DNA of 64,000 bases from an uncultured Eubacteriales bacterium (GTDB taxonomy: Bacteria; Bacillota; Clostridia; Oscillospirales; Oscillospiraceae), in the NCBI GenBank assembly GCA_905198835.1, contig CAJKDY010000012.1:1-64000 (forward strand). Direction: 5' to 3'. How positions within the stretch are numbered: the first letter of the stretch is position 1; the number at the start of each line of letters is the position of its first letter. Below the pieces are notes generated by a model. It saw only the letters and a list, made by a program, of their open reading frames with translations. It made no database searches and was not told the DNA's origin. This document shows, in pieces, positions 16,047-25,298 of this stretch. The translations under genes were made by a program, and so were the position numbers.

Positions 16047-16667
16047 ATGGACGTTCACCGCCTGCCCCTGCCGCCCCTTGGGGCCAACTGCTACTTGCTG
16101 CAAAACGGCGCTCGGGGCCTGATCATCGACCCCGGGGGAGACGCCCAGACCGTGGTCCGGGCCTGCGCCGACTTAGGTCTGACGCCGGAGGCAGTGTTGC
16201 TGACCCACGGGCACTTTGACCATGTGGGGGCTGTGCCTGAGCTTTGCCGCGTTTACCCGCTCCTGCCCGTCTACCTCCACGACCTGGACGCCGCCGGGTC
16301 CGACCCTCAGCTTTTCCCCTTGCCGGTCCAGCTGGAGCGGGCGGGGTACTGGGACAATTTGCGCTCCTTGGAGGAAGAGTGCCTGGAACTGACGGGCTTT
16401 CACATCCATGTGCTCCACACCCCGGGGCACTCCCAGGGCTCATGCTGCTTCCAGCTCGGCGAGCACCTCTTTACCGGGGACACGCTCTTCCGCTTCTCCA
16501 TGGGACGCACCGATTTTCCCGGCGGCAGCGCAGAAGCCATGGCCCGCTCGCTGAAACGACTGGCCGCCCTACCCGGCGACTACGCCATCCACCCCGGCCA
16601 CGACGCGCCCACCACCCTGGACTTTGAGCGCCACAACAATCCCTACTTGCGGGAGCTGGGCCTATGA
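16047..16667 (+). CDS. metallo-beta-lactamase-fold hydrolase (glyoxalase II-like)
   Basis: 206 residues with the complete dinuclear metal set: THGHFDH (residues about 53-59), HTPGHS, TGDTLF and the last His in IHPGHD. The compact length and MGRTDFPGG motif match small glyoxalase-II-like hydrolases that act on thioesters such as hydroxyacyl conjugates; the substrate cannot be told. The AAGGAG site is close. Its stop overlaps the hemZ start (ATGA). Confidence 0.85.
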   Translation: MDVHRLPLPPLGANCYLLQNGARGLIIDPGGDAQTVVRACADLGLTPEAVLLTHGHFDHVGAVPELCRVYPLLPVYLHDLDAAGSDPQLFPLPVQLERAGYWDNLRSLEEECLELTGFHIHVLHTPGHSQGSCCFQLGEHLFTGDTLFRFSMGRTDFPGGSAEAMARSLKRLAALPGDYAIHPGHDAPTTLDFERHNNPYLRELGL

Positions 16668-18109
16668 GACTGATTTTTCAAGGCCATGACCACCGCTACG
16701 CCGTGGAGCAGATGGTCACCATGCTGCTTCCCCAGGACCCGGTGACTACCGAAGCGTCAGATCCCCACCAGGGCCTTGTGACCCTGACGGGCGACCGGGC
16801 TGCGGCGGTCTTCACTGTGGATGGGCAGCAGTATCAAGGTGCGGCGGAGCTGGGAGAATTCGGACTGGATACGCCTGCCGACCGCCCCGCCCAGGAGCAG
16901 CGGCTGGTGAAGATGGCTGCCTACCGGGCCCTTTGCCAGCACACCGGTAAGCCCGCCTGGGGCGCGCTCAGCGGCGTACGCCCGGCCAAGCTGGTGCGAA
17001 AATGGCTGGAACGGGGGGCGGACTCGCCCCAGTGCGCCCAGCTTTTGACCGGACTTTATGATCTGGACCGGGATAAGGCCATTCTGGCCATTCGCTGCGC
17101 CCAGGAAGCCCGGGAGATCGACGCCCAGCTGGGCCCTAGAGACCTCTCGGTCTACATCGGCATCCCCTTCTGCCCCAGCCGCTGCGCCTACTGCTCTTTT
17201 ATCTCCCACGACGTAAAGGGCGCCCTGGCCATGGTAGAGCCCTATGTGGACGCCCTGGAGCGGGAGATCGCCTGGACAGGCGACTACATATTGCGCAAGG
17301 GTCTGCGGCTTCGGTCGATCTACATGGGCGGAGGTACCCCCACCACCCTGTCCGCCCCACAGCTGGACCGGCTTTTGACAGCCCTGGACCGCTGGCCGGG
17401 GCGGGGAGAGTTGGCGGAGTTCACTGTGGAGGCCGGGCGGCCCGACACCATCACCGCCGAAAAGCTGGCCGTACTGAAAGCCCACGGCGTGGACCGGATC
17501 TCGGTGAATCCCCAGACCCTGTCAGATGACGTTTTGCGGGCCATGGGCCGCCACCACACCGCCCAGCAGTTCCGCCACGCTTATGCCCTGGCCCGCCAGA
17601 CGGGCTTTGCCGCCGTCAACACCGACCTCATCGCCGGTCTGCCCCAGGACAGTGAAGAAGGCTTCCGGGCCACGTTGGACGAGCTCTTGACCCTGGCCCC
17701 CGAGGAGATCACCGTCCACACTCTGGCTCTCAAGCACGGCGCGGGGCTTTTGTCCAGCCCCCAGCAGCTCCCCTCGGCAGAAGAGGTGGCCGCCATGCTG
17801 GCCTATGCCGCCCAGGTCCTGCCCCTAGCTGGCTACCGGCCCTACTACCTCTACCGGCAAAAGTACATGACCGGGGCCATGGAGAACCTGGGCTGGACCC
17901 GGCGGGATCGGGCCAGTTTCTACAACATTGTGATGATGGAGGAGCTGGGCAGCGTACTGGCCCTGGGCTCCGGCGGCGTCACCAAACTCATCGACCGCCG
18001 CGGCGGCGCCGTAAAGCGCCACACCAACCCCAAATACCCCAAGGAATACCTGGAACGGCTGGAGGAAATCTTATCCCAAAGGGAGGCGCTTATATGGCCT
18101 ACCAACTAA
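16664..18109 (+). CDS. hemZ: oxygen-independent coproporphyrinogen III oxidase-type radical SAM protein HemZ
   Basis: 481 residues. The radical-SAM cluster motif is CPSRCAYC (near residue 170), followed by MGGGTPTT and the VEAGRPDTIT / VNPQTLSDDVLRAMGR motifs of the HemN/HemZ group. Compared with HemN it has an extra N-terminal domain of about 160 residues, as in HemZ. The usual annotation is decarboxylation of coproporphyrinogen III, but many Clostridia with HemZ lack other heme genes, so the physiological role is uncertain. No heme gene is nearby. Confidence 0.88.
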   Translation: MRLIFQGHDHRYAVEQMVTMLLPQDPVTTEASDPHQGLVTLTGDRAAAVFTVDGQQYQGAAELGEFGLDTPADRPAQEQRLVKMAAYRALCQHTGKPAWGALSGVRPAKLVRKWLERGADSPQCAQLLTGLYDLDRDKAILAIRCAQEAREIDAQLGPRDLSVYIGIPFCPSRCAYCSFISHDVKGALAMVEPYVDALEREIAWTGDYILRKGLRLRSIYMGGGTPTTLSAPQLDRLLTALDRWPGRGELAEFTVEAGRPDTITAEKLAVLKAHGVDRISVNPQTLSDDVLRAMGRHHTAQQFRHAYALARQTGFAAVNTDLIAGLPQDSEEGFRATLDELLTLAPEEITVHTLALKHGAGLLSSPQQLPSAEEVAAMLAYAAQVLPLAGYRPYYLYRQKYMTGAMENLGWTRRDRASFYNIVMMEELGSVLALGSGGVTKLIDRRGGAVKRHTNPKYPKEYLERLEEILSQREALIWPTN

Positions 18110-19032
18110 AGGAGATCAACGAAGCGGCGGCGAAGGCCCCGGCGGAGTTTATCGCCAAGTGCGACCAAAGCTACCAAGCCAGCATCGCTAAGGTGGCCGA
18201 CGCTATCCAGCAGAATCTGTCCAAAAGCCCGGTGGTACTGCTCTCGGGCCCCTCGGGCTCCGGGAAGACCACTACCTCGCTGAAGCTGGAGGAGGAGCTG
18301 GAGCGCCGGGGGCTACGTGCCCACCCCATCGCCCTGGACCACTACTTTGTGGAACGGCATCCGGGGGACGCCCTGCCCTTGACCCCCGAGGGCGAGGTGG
18401 ATCTGGAATCCCCGGACCTGCTGGACTGGACGCTGCTCAGCGCCCACTTCACCGCCCTGGAGCGCCGAGAGCCCATCGACGTGCCCCACTTCGTCTTTAC
18501 CCGGCAGCTGCGAAACCCCGCCAAGGCCAGAAGGGTGGAGCTGGGGCCCAACGAAGTGGCCATCTTCGAGGGCATTCACGCTCTGAACCCCCGCATCACC
18601 GCCGCCCATCCCGACGCCCTGCGGCTCTATATCTCCGCCCGCAGCGACATTGTAGACGGCACGGAGATGGTATTTAAGCGCACCTGGCTGCGTCTGGCCC
18701 GCCGGGCAGTCCGGGACAACAACTTCCGGGGCTATGACGCCGCCGCCACCCTGGCCAACTGGGCCAATGTCCGCCGGGGCGAGAAGCTCTATATCTCCCC
18801 CTATAAGGACACCGCCCACATCCAGTTTGACACCGCCCTGGCCTATGAGGCCCCGGTGATGGCAAACTTTGCCCGGCCCCTGCTGGCCGAGATCCCGCCG
18901 GAGAATCCCCGGGCCAAGGAGCTGGTGGCGCTGATCCAGGCCTTTGACCGCTTTATTCCCATCGACCCCGCGCTGGTGCCACCCGACTCCCTGGTCCGGG
19001 AGTTTATTGGGGGAAGCATCTACCACTACTAA
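18094..19032 (+). CDS. nucleoside (uridine) kinase family protein
   Basis: 312 residues with a P-loop GPSGSGKTT, DHYFVE (the DxYF-type nucleoside motif), the base/sugar-binding RQLRNPAKAR area, and a Walker-B-like VAIFEGIHALNP. It matches the P-loop uridine-kinase-like group common in Clostridia, which lacks the TGS domain of the longer form. It would phosphorylate uridine or a similar nucleoside. It starts inside the last codons of hemZ (16-base overlap) after AAAGGGAGG. Confidence 0.85.
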   Translation: MAYQLKEINEAAAKAPAEFIAKCDQSYQASIAKVADAIQQNLSKSPVVLLSGPSGSGKTTTSLKLEEELERRGLRAHPIALDHYFVERHPGDALPLTPEGEVDLESPDLLDWTLLSAHFTALERREPIDVPHFVFTRQLRNPAKARRVELGPNEVAIFEGIHALNPRITAAHPDALRLYISARSDIVDGTEMVFKRTWLRLARRAVRDNNFRGYDAAATLANWANVRRGEKLYISPYKDTAHIQFDTALAYEAPVMANFARPLLAEIPPENPRAKELVALIQAFDRFIPIDPALVPPDSLVREFIGGSIYHY

Positions 19033-19095
19033 GTTTTGACGCAAAGCCCACAGCTTTTCAAAATAACCATCTCAAAAGGAAAGGAACGATACAAT

Positions 19096-19917
19096 ATGAG
19101 CGAGTGCACCCACGATTGCTCCACCTGCGGCGAGAGCTGCTCGGAGCGCCAGGAGCCTCAGGGCTTTGAGGCCCCGATGAATCCTCTGTCCAGCATCAAG
19201 CACGTCGTTGCCGTCATGTCCGGCAAGGGCGGCGTAGGCAAATCCCTGGTGACCTCCGCCCTGGCCGCCGCCTGCCACAAAGCGGGCAAGCGCGTGGGCA
19301 TTCTGGACGCCGACATCACCGGTCCCTCCATCCCCAAAGCCTTTGGCATCCACCAGCGCGCCGAAGGCAACGAGGTGGGCATCTTCCCGGTGGAGAGCAA
19401 GGGCGGACTGCCGGTGATGAGCCTCAACCTGCTGATGGAAAACGAGACCGACCCCGTGGTCTGGCGTGGCCCCGTCATTGCCGGGGCGGTGAAGCAGTTC
19501 TGGACCGACGTGGTCTGGGGCGACCTGGACTATCTCTTTGTGGATATGCCGCCCGGGACCGGCGACGTGCCCCTGACGGTGTTCCAGTCTCTGCCGGTAG
19601 ACGGCGTGATCGTGGTCACCTCCCCCCAGGACCTGGTGAGCATGATCGTGACCAAGGCGGTGAAAATGGCCCAGATGATGGAGATCCCGGTGCTGGGATT
19701 GGTGGAGAATTACAGCTACTTCCAGTGCCCCGACTGCGGCAACCGTCACGCCATCTTTGGCGAGAGCAAGCTCGAACAGGTAGCCGCCGACTTAGCCCTT
19801 CCCATCCTGGCGCGCCTACCCATCGACCCCACCCTGGCCGCCGCCTGCGACGCGGGGATCCTGGAGGACTACGAGCCCAACCCCCTGGCCGAATTGGTGG
19901 AAAAGCTGCCGGAATAA
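19096..19917 (+). CDS. Mrp/NBP35 family iron-sulfur carrier ATPase
   Basis: 273 residues. A cysteine-rich N-terminus (CTHDCSTCGESC) is followed by the deviant Walker A SGKGGVGKS, the ILDADITGPS switch motif, and VDMPPGTGDVPLT. Near the C-terminus is CPDC, the pair that in Mrp/Nbp35 proteins bridges an Fe-S cluster across the dimer. It probably assembles or delivers Fe-S clusters in the cytosol. The start follows AAAGGAAAGG; an upstream in-frame ATG has no site. Last gene of the operon, followed by a strong terminator. Confidence 0.9.
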   Translation: MSECTHDCSTCGESCSERQEPQGFEAPMNPLSSIKHVVAVMSGKGGVGKSLVTSALAAACHKAGKRVGILDADITGPSIPKAFGIHQRAEGNEVGIFPVESKGGLPVMSLNLLMENETDPVVWRGPVIAGAVKQFWTDVVWGDLDYLFVDMPPGTGDVPLTVFQSLPVDGVIVVTSPQDLVSMIVTKAVKMAQMMEIPVLGLVENYSYFQCPDCGNRHAIFGESKLEQVAADLALPILARLPIDPTLAAACDAGILEDYEPNPLAELVEKLPE

Positions 19918-19925
19918 GAAACGAC

Positions 19926-19966
19926 AACAAAGAACGCCTTTCCCGACGGGAAAGGCGTTCTTTGTT
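19926..19966. terminator. bidirectional intrinsic terminator
   Basis: A perfect 19-bp inverted repeat (19926-19944 and 19948-19966) with a 3-base loop, flanked by A- and T-rich ends, between two convergent genes. Its right arm overlaps the stop codon of the minus-strand stalk-domain gene. Confidence 0.92.
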
Positions 19967-20447
19967 ATTCCGTTTCGATATATACGCCCCGCTCCGCGCT
20001 CCAGCCTACACCAAAGCCGATGGCGGCGCCCAGGTCCCGGAGTTTGAAGTAAAAGTTCCCCCCGTCAGACCCGGGCGGCGTGATCAGATAAGCGTCCATC
20101 GGGTGGCCTACGCCGTCCACCGTGACCACCGCCCGATACTCCACCGCCGTAGCGCCACCGGGCAGCGGCGTCATCTCCGTACCGTCGCTTTGGTAGTCAA
20201 GGCCAGTGTCCACCCGGGTGGAGCCGTCGTAGTCCACCTGGAACTTCTTTGGCGTGTCCTTGAGGCACCACCCCACGTCCCGGAGCTTCACATAGTTGGT
20301 GGCAAAGCCCCATTCGTTATAGACCGTATACATAGAAAGCTCCACCGCCGTGCCGCCGATGTCCACGCTCTGCACCGTGGCCTCCGCCGCCAGGCAGGGC
20401 AAAACCAGCAGCCCAAAGGCCAGCAAGATCGCCGTGATCCGTTTCAT
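19965..20447 (-). CDS. secreted stalk-domain (copper-amine-oxidase N-like) protein
   Basis: 160 residues with a signal peptide (KRITAILLAFGLLVLPCLAA). The mature part carries two copies of the motif YVKLRDVGW / YFKLRDLGAAIGF, and GVGWSAERGVYIET, the pattern of the stalk domain seen in many secreted clostridial proteins. No catalytic residues recognised. The start follows GAGGTGG; the gene begins 10 bases after the dtd stop. Role at the cell wall is only inference. Confidence 0.75.
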   Translation of the reverse strand: MKRITAILLAFGLLVLPCLAAEATVQSVDIGGTAVELSMYTVYNEWGFATNYVKLRDVGWCLKDTPKKFQVDYDGSTRVDTGLDYQSDGTEMTPLPGGATAVEYRAVVTVDGVGHPMDAYLITPPGSDGGNFYFKLRDLGAAIGFGVGWSAERGVYIETE

Positions 20448-20457
20448 CTCTACCACC

Positions 20458-20892
20458 TCACACTTCAAACAAAATGGTCACCGGCCCGTCGTTCAGCGAG
20501 TCCACCGCCATGTCAGCGCCGAATACTCCCTGTTGAACCTCAAAGCCCTTTTCCCGGCAGGAATCCATAAATCGCTCATAGAGTGGCACCGCCAACTCCG
20601 GCTTGGCCGCGCCGGAAAAGCCCGGACGTCGGGAGGAGGTGTCGGCGTAAAGGGTAAACTGGCTGACGGCCAGAATGGCCCCGCCCACCTGCTGGAGATT
20701 CAAATTCATCTTGCCGTTTTCGTCCTCAAATACCCGAAGGTTGCAGATCTTCTCCGCCATTTTGTCGGCAGTCTCGGCGGTATCCTGGGGGCCTACCCCC
20801 AGCAGCACCAGATAGCCCTTCCCGATCTGCCCCACCACAGCGCCGTCCACCGCGACGCTGGCCCGGCTGACCCGGGTGACCACGGCCCGCAT
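20458..20892 (-). CDS. dtd: D-aminoacyl-tRNA deacylase
   Basis: 144 residues, typical of DTD, which hydrolyses D-amino acids from mischarged tRNAs. The two signature motifs are SQFTLYAD (catalytic-side Thr) and NDGPVTILFE (the Gly-x-Pro gate that rejects L-amino acids, here GPVT). The ATG overlaps the stop of the alanine-racemase-like gene (TGATG), so the two are coupled. A D-amino-acid theme for this operon is plausible. Confidence 0.93.
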   Translation of the reverse strand: MRAVVTRVSRASVAVDGAVVGQIGKGYLVLLGVGPQDTAETADKMAEKICNLRVFEDENGKMNLNLQQVGGAILAVSQFTLYADTSSRRPGFSGAAKPELAVPLYERFMDSCREKGFEVQQGVFGADMAVDSLNDGPVTILFEV

Positions 20893-21959
20893 CAGCGGTA
20901 CTCCCGGGACAGCCCGCGGCAAAACAGCGGGTCCATCTCCAGCTGGACCAGGTCCCCGCCGCCGCAGCGGAGGTTACTGACATCTATCAGGGTCTCCATG
21001 GCGCCGATCCGGCCCACGATCTTGGCCTTTTGCCCGGCCACCCGGACAGCGGGCAGATCCTTGCCCCGCCAGCGGCGGACCGCCTCCATCAGCCCCATGG
21101 GCCGCGGCGCGCGCACCCCCAGTCCGTTTTGATAGCCCACGGCCACAGTGGCCACCCGGGTGGGCCTTTTCAACCGCACGGGATGCTCGTAGCCCACCCG
21201 GTGGCCCGCGGGCAGCCAGCGCACGTCCTCAATGGTGGCCTCGCAATAGCCCACCTTCTGCAAGCCGTCGTCCCGACTGCGCTTGCACCGGCCCAGCAGG
21301 GCTGAGCCCACCCGGACGGCGTCCAGGTGGGAGAAGTCGAACTGAATGGTGGAAAAGCTGCCGGCGGCGTGGACCACGCCGGTCTCAAAGCCTGCCTTCT
21401 GAATATCCCGGACCACCTGCCCAAAGGCGTCCAGCTGGGCTGCCACCGCCTTGGCCTTCACCGAGGCGGACTGAAAGTGGGTATAGATCCCGGAAATGGC
21501 CACGTTTTGCAGGTTCTGGAACACAGAGAGCACCTTATCCACCTCGTCCAGCACAAAGCCGCCATAGCCCATACCGCTGTCCAGCTGCACGTGAGCCTCG
21601 GCAATGGTGGAGCGGCTCTCGGCCAGGGCGTTGAGGGCCATGCCCGCCTCCGCCGAGCCGATGGAGCACACCACGCCCAGGTCCATCAGGGTCTCCAGCT
21701 CGTCCCGGTTCACCGTGGAGCGCAGCATCAAAAGCTCCTCCTCCACAAGCCCTGCCTTCCGAAGAGCCTGAGCCTCGGCGGGCTCGGAGATGGCAACCCG
21801 CGTCACGCCGTGGTCCCGCAGCAGCAGAGCCATCCGCTCCAGCCCCGCGCCATAGGCATCCCCGGTCAGCACCGCGTACATGGCGGCCCCCTGGGCGTGG
21901 CGGCGCATGGCCTCCAGATTCTTCACCACCGCCTTGGCGTCGATCACCAGACGTTTCAT
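20892..21959 (-). CDS. alanine-racemase-like PLP-fold protein lacking the catalytic lysine
   Basis: 355 residues with an alanine-racemase fold: N-terminal TIM barrel (HVQLDSGMGYGGF, ISGIYTHFQSA, FDFSHLDAVRVGSALLG) and C-terminal beta domain. The PLP-lysine motif AVVKADAYGHG of the family reads AVLTGDAYGAG, so the Schiff-base Lys is Thr (codon at 21864-21866). The opposite-face Tyr is kept in RVGYEHPV. The racemase reaction cannot proceed normally without the Lys, so it may be a regulator or have another activity. The start follows GAGGGGG by 7 bases. Confidence 0.85.
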   Translation of the reverse strand: MKRLVIDAKAVVKNLEAMRRHAQGAAMYAVLTGDAYGAGLERMALLLRDHGVTRVAISEPAEAQALRKAGLVEEELLMLRSTVNRDELETLMDLGVVCSIGSAEAGMALNALAESRSTIAEAHVQLDSGMGYGGFVLDEVDKVLSVFQNLQNVAISGIYTHFQSASVKAKAVAAQLDAFGQVVRDIQKAGFETGVVHAAGSFSTIQFDFSHLDAVRVGSALLGRCKRSRDDGLQKVGYCEATIEDVRWLPAGHRVGYEHPVRLKRPTRVATVAVGYQNGLGVRAPRPMGLMEAVRRWRGKDLPAVRVAGQKAKIVGRIGAMETLIDVSNLRCGGGDLVQLEMDPLFCRGLSREYR

Positions 21960-21992
21960 ATCCATTCCCCCTCGGGCGTCTCTTTACACAGT

Positions 21993-22021
21993 ATTATACC
22001 ACGCTTCAGCAATCGACGCAA
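21993..22021 (-). promoter_or_regulatory. sigma-A promoter of the racemase-like/dtd operon
   Basis: On the minus strand TTGCGT (22016-22021), 17-base spacer, TATAAT (21993-21998), about 30 bases before the start codon. Confidence 0.82.
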
Positions 22022-22091
22022 CCGGGGCCTGGCTTTCCTCTCAGCCTGTGGCCTGTGCGAGCGGGGCGAGTGCGCGTAGCGGGCTCCCCCC

Positions 22092-22152
22092 TTTGGTGCC
22101 CCCCTCCCGGGGCACCAAATCAAAAAAGGACGGTCCCCGAAGGGACCGTCCT
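22092..22152 (-). terminator. tandem hairpin terminator of the S-layer-like gene
   Basis: Just after the minus-strand gene end: an 11-bp GC-rich stem (22142-22152 with 22127-22137, CGAA loop) followed by a run of T in the transcript, then a second 11-bp stem (22109-22119 with 22092-22102). The first stem AGGACGGTCCC is the same as that of the terminator at 63255-63290. The remaining ~90 bases up to the next gene show nothing else. Confidence 0.85.
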
Positions 22153-22198
22153 CTTTGCTTGGAGTTATGCGGTTTTCTTTCCCTCAGAGAGGTTCAGA

Positions 22199-25168
22199 TT
22201 ACCACATGGTGCGCAGCACGTACACGTAATCGGCAGTGGTGCTGTTGGCCGGGCAGATGACCACGGCGTCAACGCTGATGTAGGTCTCGCCGTTGGCATT
22301 GGTCTCAGCACCCTCGGCGGTCACATCGTTCTCGTTGTAGAAGCCGTTGGGGCTGAAGTCGCCAGCGCCCTTGAAGTCGATGTCGTCCTTGTCGGGCTCA
22401 CGCTTGTTCAGGTCGTTGTTGGCCTGCTTGCCGTCGGTCCAGCCCATGTCCACGAAGACGAACTTGGTGGCGTCGTCGTAATCATAGCTGGCGTCCTCCA
22501 GGGTGACCACATCGCCGCCCATGGCGATCAGCTTGACCAGGGACACAGCGCTACCCTCGTTGGGATTCTCAGCGCCGTCAGTCAGGGAGGAGACAACACC
22601 GTTCTCGTCGATCTCGCCGATGGCGAAGAAGTTGCCCAGATAGGTGCGGCTGCCGTTCAGCACGGTGGGATCAGAGGAGATCTCAGCGGCCAGGGAGCCG
22701 GTGACCCGCATCTCGGTCTGCTTGCCGTCCACGTCGATGACGGGCACCAGGTACACGTCGTCGTCAGCCAGCTCGGGATCGATGCGCAGGTCGTTGCTGT
22801 AGATGAAGACGTAGCCATCGGGCACATCGTCCTTGAAGGCGCCGGTCTCCAGGTACACGAACTTAGCCACGGTGTTCTCGTCCTTGGCAGCGTCGTTGCT
22901 GGTGTTGGCGCAGATGGCGGTCATCATGGTAGCGTCCATGGTGGGCACGTTGCGGAAGCTCTTGTACACGCTGTAAGCAACGGTGTCGTCGTTGTTGTTG
23001 CGCTTGCCGACCACGAAGGTGGTGTTGCTGTCAGCGGTGACCTTCCAGCCAGCCAGGTTGGAGTTGGTGCCGCCCACGGTGGCGCCGGGGGTCTTAGCGA
23101 AGGAACCCTCCTGCATGATGGTGGCAATCTTCGCGCTACCATTGCCCAGGGTGTAGGGGTTCTCCCAGTTGCGAACGTCGTTGGTGGCGTTCAGCTCGGT
23201 CAGCTCATAGCCGGAAGCAGTGGAGCGCCAGGAGAAGAACTTCTGCATGACCTCGGCGTCCTTGCGGCCAGCCAGGGCCTGCTGAGCGGCGCTGGTGCTG
23301 ATCTGACGATCCTCGTTGGTGACCTTGTCAACAACGTTCTTCATGATGACCTTGCTGCCATCGTTCACAGCCACCTTGGAGATGGCCACGATCTCGGTGG
23401 AGCCGTCCACGAACAGCAGGTTGGCGCGCAGGTTGCCGGTCACGCCCAGGCCGGAGTCAGCGACCTCGGTCTCCAGGACCATGCAGACCTTGCTGGAGTC
23501 AACGCTCTCGGTGAGCTGGATACCAGCCACGATGGAGTTGTTCTTGTCCAGATAGAAGTCGTACTCGTCGACCAGGTTGTAGCTGCTGGTCCAGCTCTTG
23601 AACACGCTCTCGCCGTTGCCGTTGCCGGTGGCGTTGAAGGTCACGTCGCCGATGCTGCCGGCGCTGGGCTGCTCGGAAGCGCGATACTTGGTGCCGTTGA
23701 TGGTCAGCTCACCGTTGCCGGTGCTGAAGCTGCTGACCTTGCCGGTGATCTTGTCAGCCTTCTCGATGGTGTAGCTGTAGGTGTTGGAGCCCAGGTCGGT
23801 GCGGTAGACCAGGACCACATCGCCGTCCACCAGGCCCTGCCAGCCGGTGACCTTGTCAGCGTCGACCCAGCTGTTCACAACGCCGGGAACGCGAACCTGG
23901 ACAGTGCCGTCGGAGAGGGTCTTGCTGGAAGCGTCGCCGTTCTCGACCTGATCGACAGTGTACTCATAGGCCTTGACGGTGCCGATCTTGCCGTTCTCGT
24001 CGGTGTAGAACTCCACCACGGTGCCCCGCTTGGCAGCGGCAGCCTTCACGGCGGTGTCGTTGGACTCCTTGCCGTTGAGGTAGTAAGCGGCGGTGGTGTC
24101 GTCATCGTTGGTCCAGTTGGTGGCCACGAAGTTGCTGGTGCCGCGGGTGGTCAGGTCCAGCCAACGGGTGATGCCGGAGGTGATGACCTTGATGGGAGCG
24201 GAATCAGCCTGAGCAGCGCTGGTGGAGATGACGCTCATGAAGGAGCCGTTGACGTTCTGCTCGCCCTGATCGTCCCACTTGGCGCCGTCAGCCTTGACGT
24301 AGACGTTGACTTCCTCGCCAACCAGCTTAGCGTCAGCCTTGACCTTGCCGGCCAGAGCGGACTCGATGCTCCAGGAGAGCTGGTCGGTGACCTTGGCGTT
24401 AGCGAAGGTGGCGTAGCCGTTGCTGTCAAAGCCGGTGACGGTAGCGGTGACCTTCACCATGTTGAACACGTCATAGCCCAGAGTGTAGAGCTTCTGGTAG
24501 GTGGTGATGTAGCGGTTGCCAGCGTCCCACTGAGGAATGCCCTCGACCATGTTGGCGTTCAGAGCGTTCAGCACGATCTCAGCGGCGTTCTCACGGGTCA
24601 GGGGGACCAGAGCGGTCTGGGACTTGTCCACGTTGTCCATCAGGCCGTTGCGCTTAGCGTCGTTCATGATCTTGCCGGACCAAGCGGGGTCGTTCTGATA
24701 GCCACGGTCCTCAGCGTCATAGCCCAGGACGGTCAGCATCATCTTGCAGGCCTCAGCCACGGTGACGTTGTTCTTGGGATTGTAGTTACCAAAGTTGTCG
24801 CCGGAGATGTAGTTGTTGGCCTTCAGGAAGCTGATGTAGCTCTCAGCCCAGTCACCAGCGATGTCGCCCAGGCCGGAAGCGGTGCCCAGATAGGCATCAG
24901 CGTCCTCAGAGCCGGTAGCGGCAAAGTAGACCATCTTGGCCCAGCTGGAACGGTCAATGTTACCAGTGGGGTCAAAGTCGCCGGTGTCCTTGCCCTTGAT
25001 GATGCCCAGATCGACCATCAGGGAAACAGCGTCCTTGTGCGTGACGGTGTTCCAGTCGGTCAGATCGGAGGCAGTCATCTGATCCTCGGCAGCGGAGACG
25101 ACGGTGAACATGCCCATGAGCATGATCAGGGCCAGACCCAGAGCCAGGACCTTCTTCAGATTTTTCAT
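22199..25168 (-). CDS. large secreted SLH-domain protein, candidate S-layer protein
   Basis: 989 residues. A signal peptide (KKVLALGLALIMLMGMFTVVSA) is followed by SLH-type repeats: about residues 40-85 (AVSLMVDLGIIKGKD, GNIDRSSWAKMV) and 95-150 (AESYISFLKANNYISGD, VTVAEACKMMLTVLGYD), with a third weaker one to about 215 (LTRENAAEIVLNAL). SLH domains bind secondary wall polymer. The remaining 770 residues are beta-rich, Asp/Asn/Thr-rich, and show no enzyme motif. Acidic composition, strong promoter and AGGAGG site suggest a highly made surface protein. S-layer function is inference. Confidence 0.8.
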   Translation of the reverse strand: MKNLKKVLALGLALIMLMGMFTVVSAAEDQMTASDLTDWNTVTHKDAVSLMVDLGIIKGKDTGDFDPTGNIDRSSWAKMVYFAATGSEDADAYLGTASGLGDIAGDWAESYISFLKANNYISGDNFGNYNPKNNVTVAEACKMMLTVLGYDAEDRGYQNDPAWSGKIMNDAKRNGLMDNVDKSQTALVPLTRENAAEIVLNALNANMVEGIPQWDAGNRYITTYQKLYTLGYDVFNMVKVTATVTGFDSNGYATFANAKVTDQLSWSIESALAGKVKADAKLVGEEVNVYVKADGAKWDDQGEQNVNGSFMSVISTSAAQADSAPIKVITSGITRWLDLTTRGTSNFVATNWTNDDDTTAAYYLNGKESNDTAVKAAAAKRGTVVEFYTDENGKIGTVKAYEYTVDQVENGDASSKTLSDGTVQVRVPGVVNSWVDADKVTGWQGLVDGDVVLVYRTDLGSNTYSYTIEKADKITGKVSSFSTGNGELTINGTKYRASEQPSAGSIGDVTFNATGNGNGESVFKSWTSSYNLVDEYDFYLDKNNSIVAGIQLTESVDSSKVCMVLETEVADSGLGVTGNLRANLLFVDGSTEIVAISKVAVNDGSKVIMKNVVDKVTNEDRQISTSAAQQALAGRKDAEVMQKFFSWRSTASGYELTELNATNDVRNWENPYTLGNGSAKIATIMQEGSFAKTPGATVGGTNSNLAGWKVTADSNTTFVVGKRNNNDDTVAYSVYKSFRNVPTMDATMMTAICANTSNDAAKDENTVAKFVYLETGAFKDDVPDGYVFIYSNDLRIDPELADDDVYLVPVIDVDGKQTEMRVTGSLAAEISSDPTVLNGSRTYLGNFFAIGEIDENGVVSSLTDGAENPNEGSAVSLVKLIAMGGDVVTLEDASYDYDDATKFVFVDMGWTDGKQANNDLNKREPDKDDIDFKGAGDFSPNGFYNENDVTAEGAETNANGETYISVDAVVICPANSTTADYVYVLRTMW

Positions 25169-25230
25169 GTGAAGATTCCTCCTTCAAATTTTTGACTTGG
25201 GGACAAATACCCCCTCGCCTTACGTTGGCT

Positions 25231-25259
25231 ATGATAAACCATCCCGCGAAAAAGGTCAA
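25231..25259 (-). promoter_or_regulatory. sigma-A promoter of the S-layer-like gene
   Basis: TTGACC (25254-25259), 17-base spacer, TATCAT (25231-25236) on the minus strand, leaving a leader of about 60 bases before the ATG. Confidence 0.8.
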
Positions 25260-25298
25260 TAGCTTTTCGGCAAGTGTAACATAACTGAAATAATGCAG

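Noticed and set aside
20458..20922. The longer dtd start ten codons upstream
   Set aside because: It would extend into the preceding gene without a better site; MRAVVTRVSRASV is the usual family start and overlaps the upstream stop.
22055..25195. A 1046-codon antisense frame over the S-layer-like gene
   Set aside because: Same codon-bias shadow: no start site, Gly/Val/His-rich composition, and the opposite strand has a signal peptide and SLH repeats.
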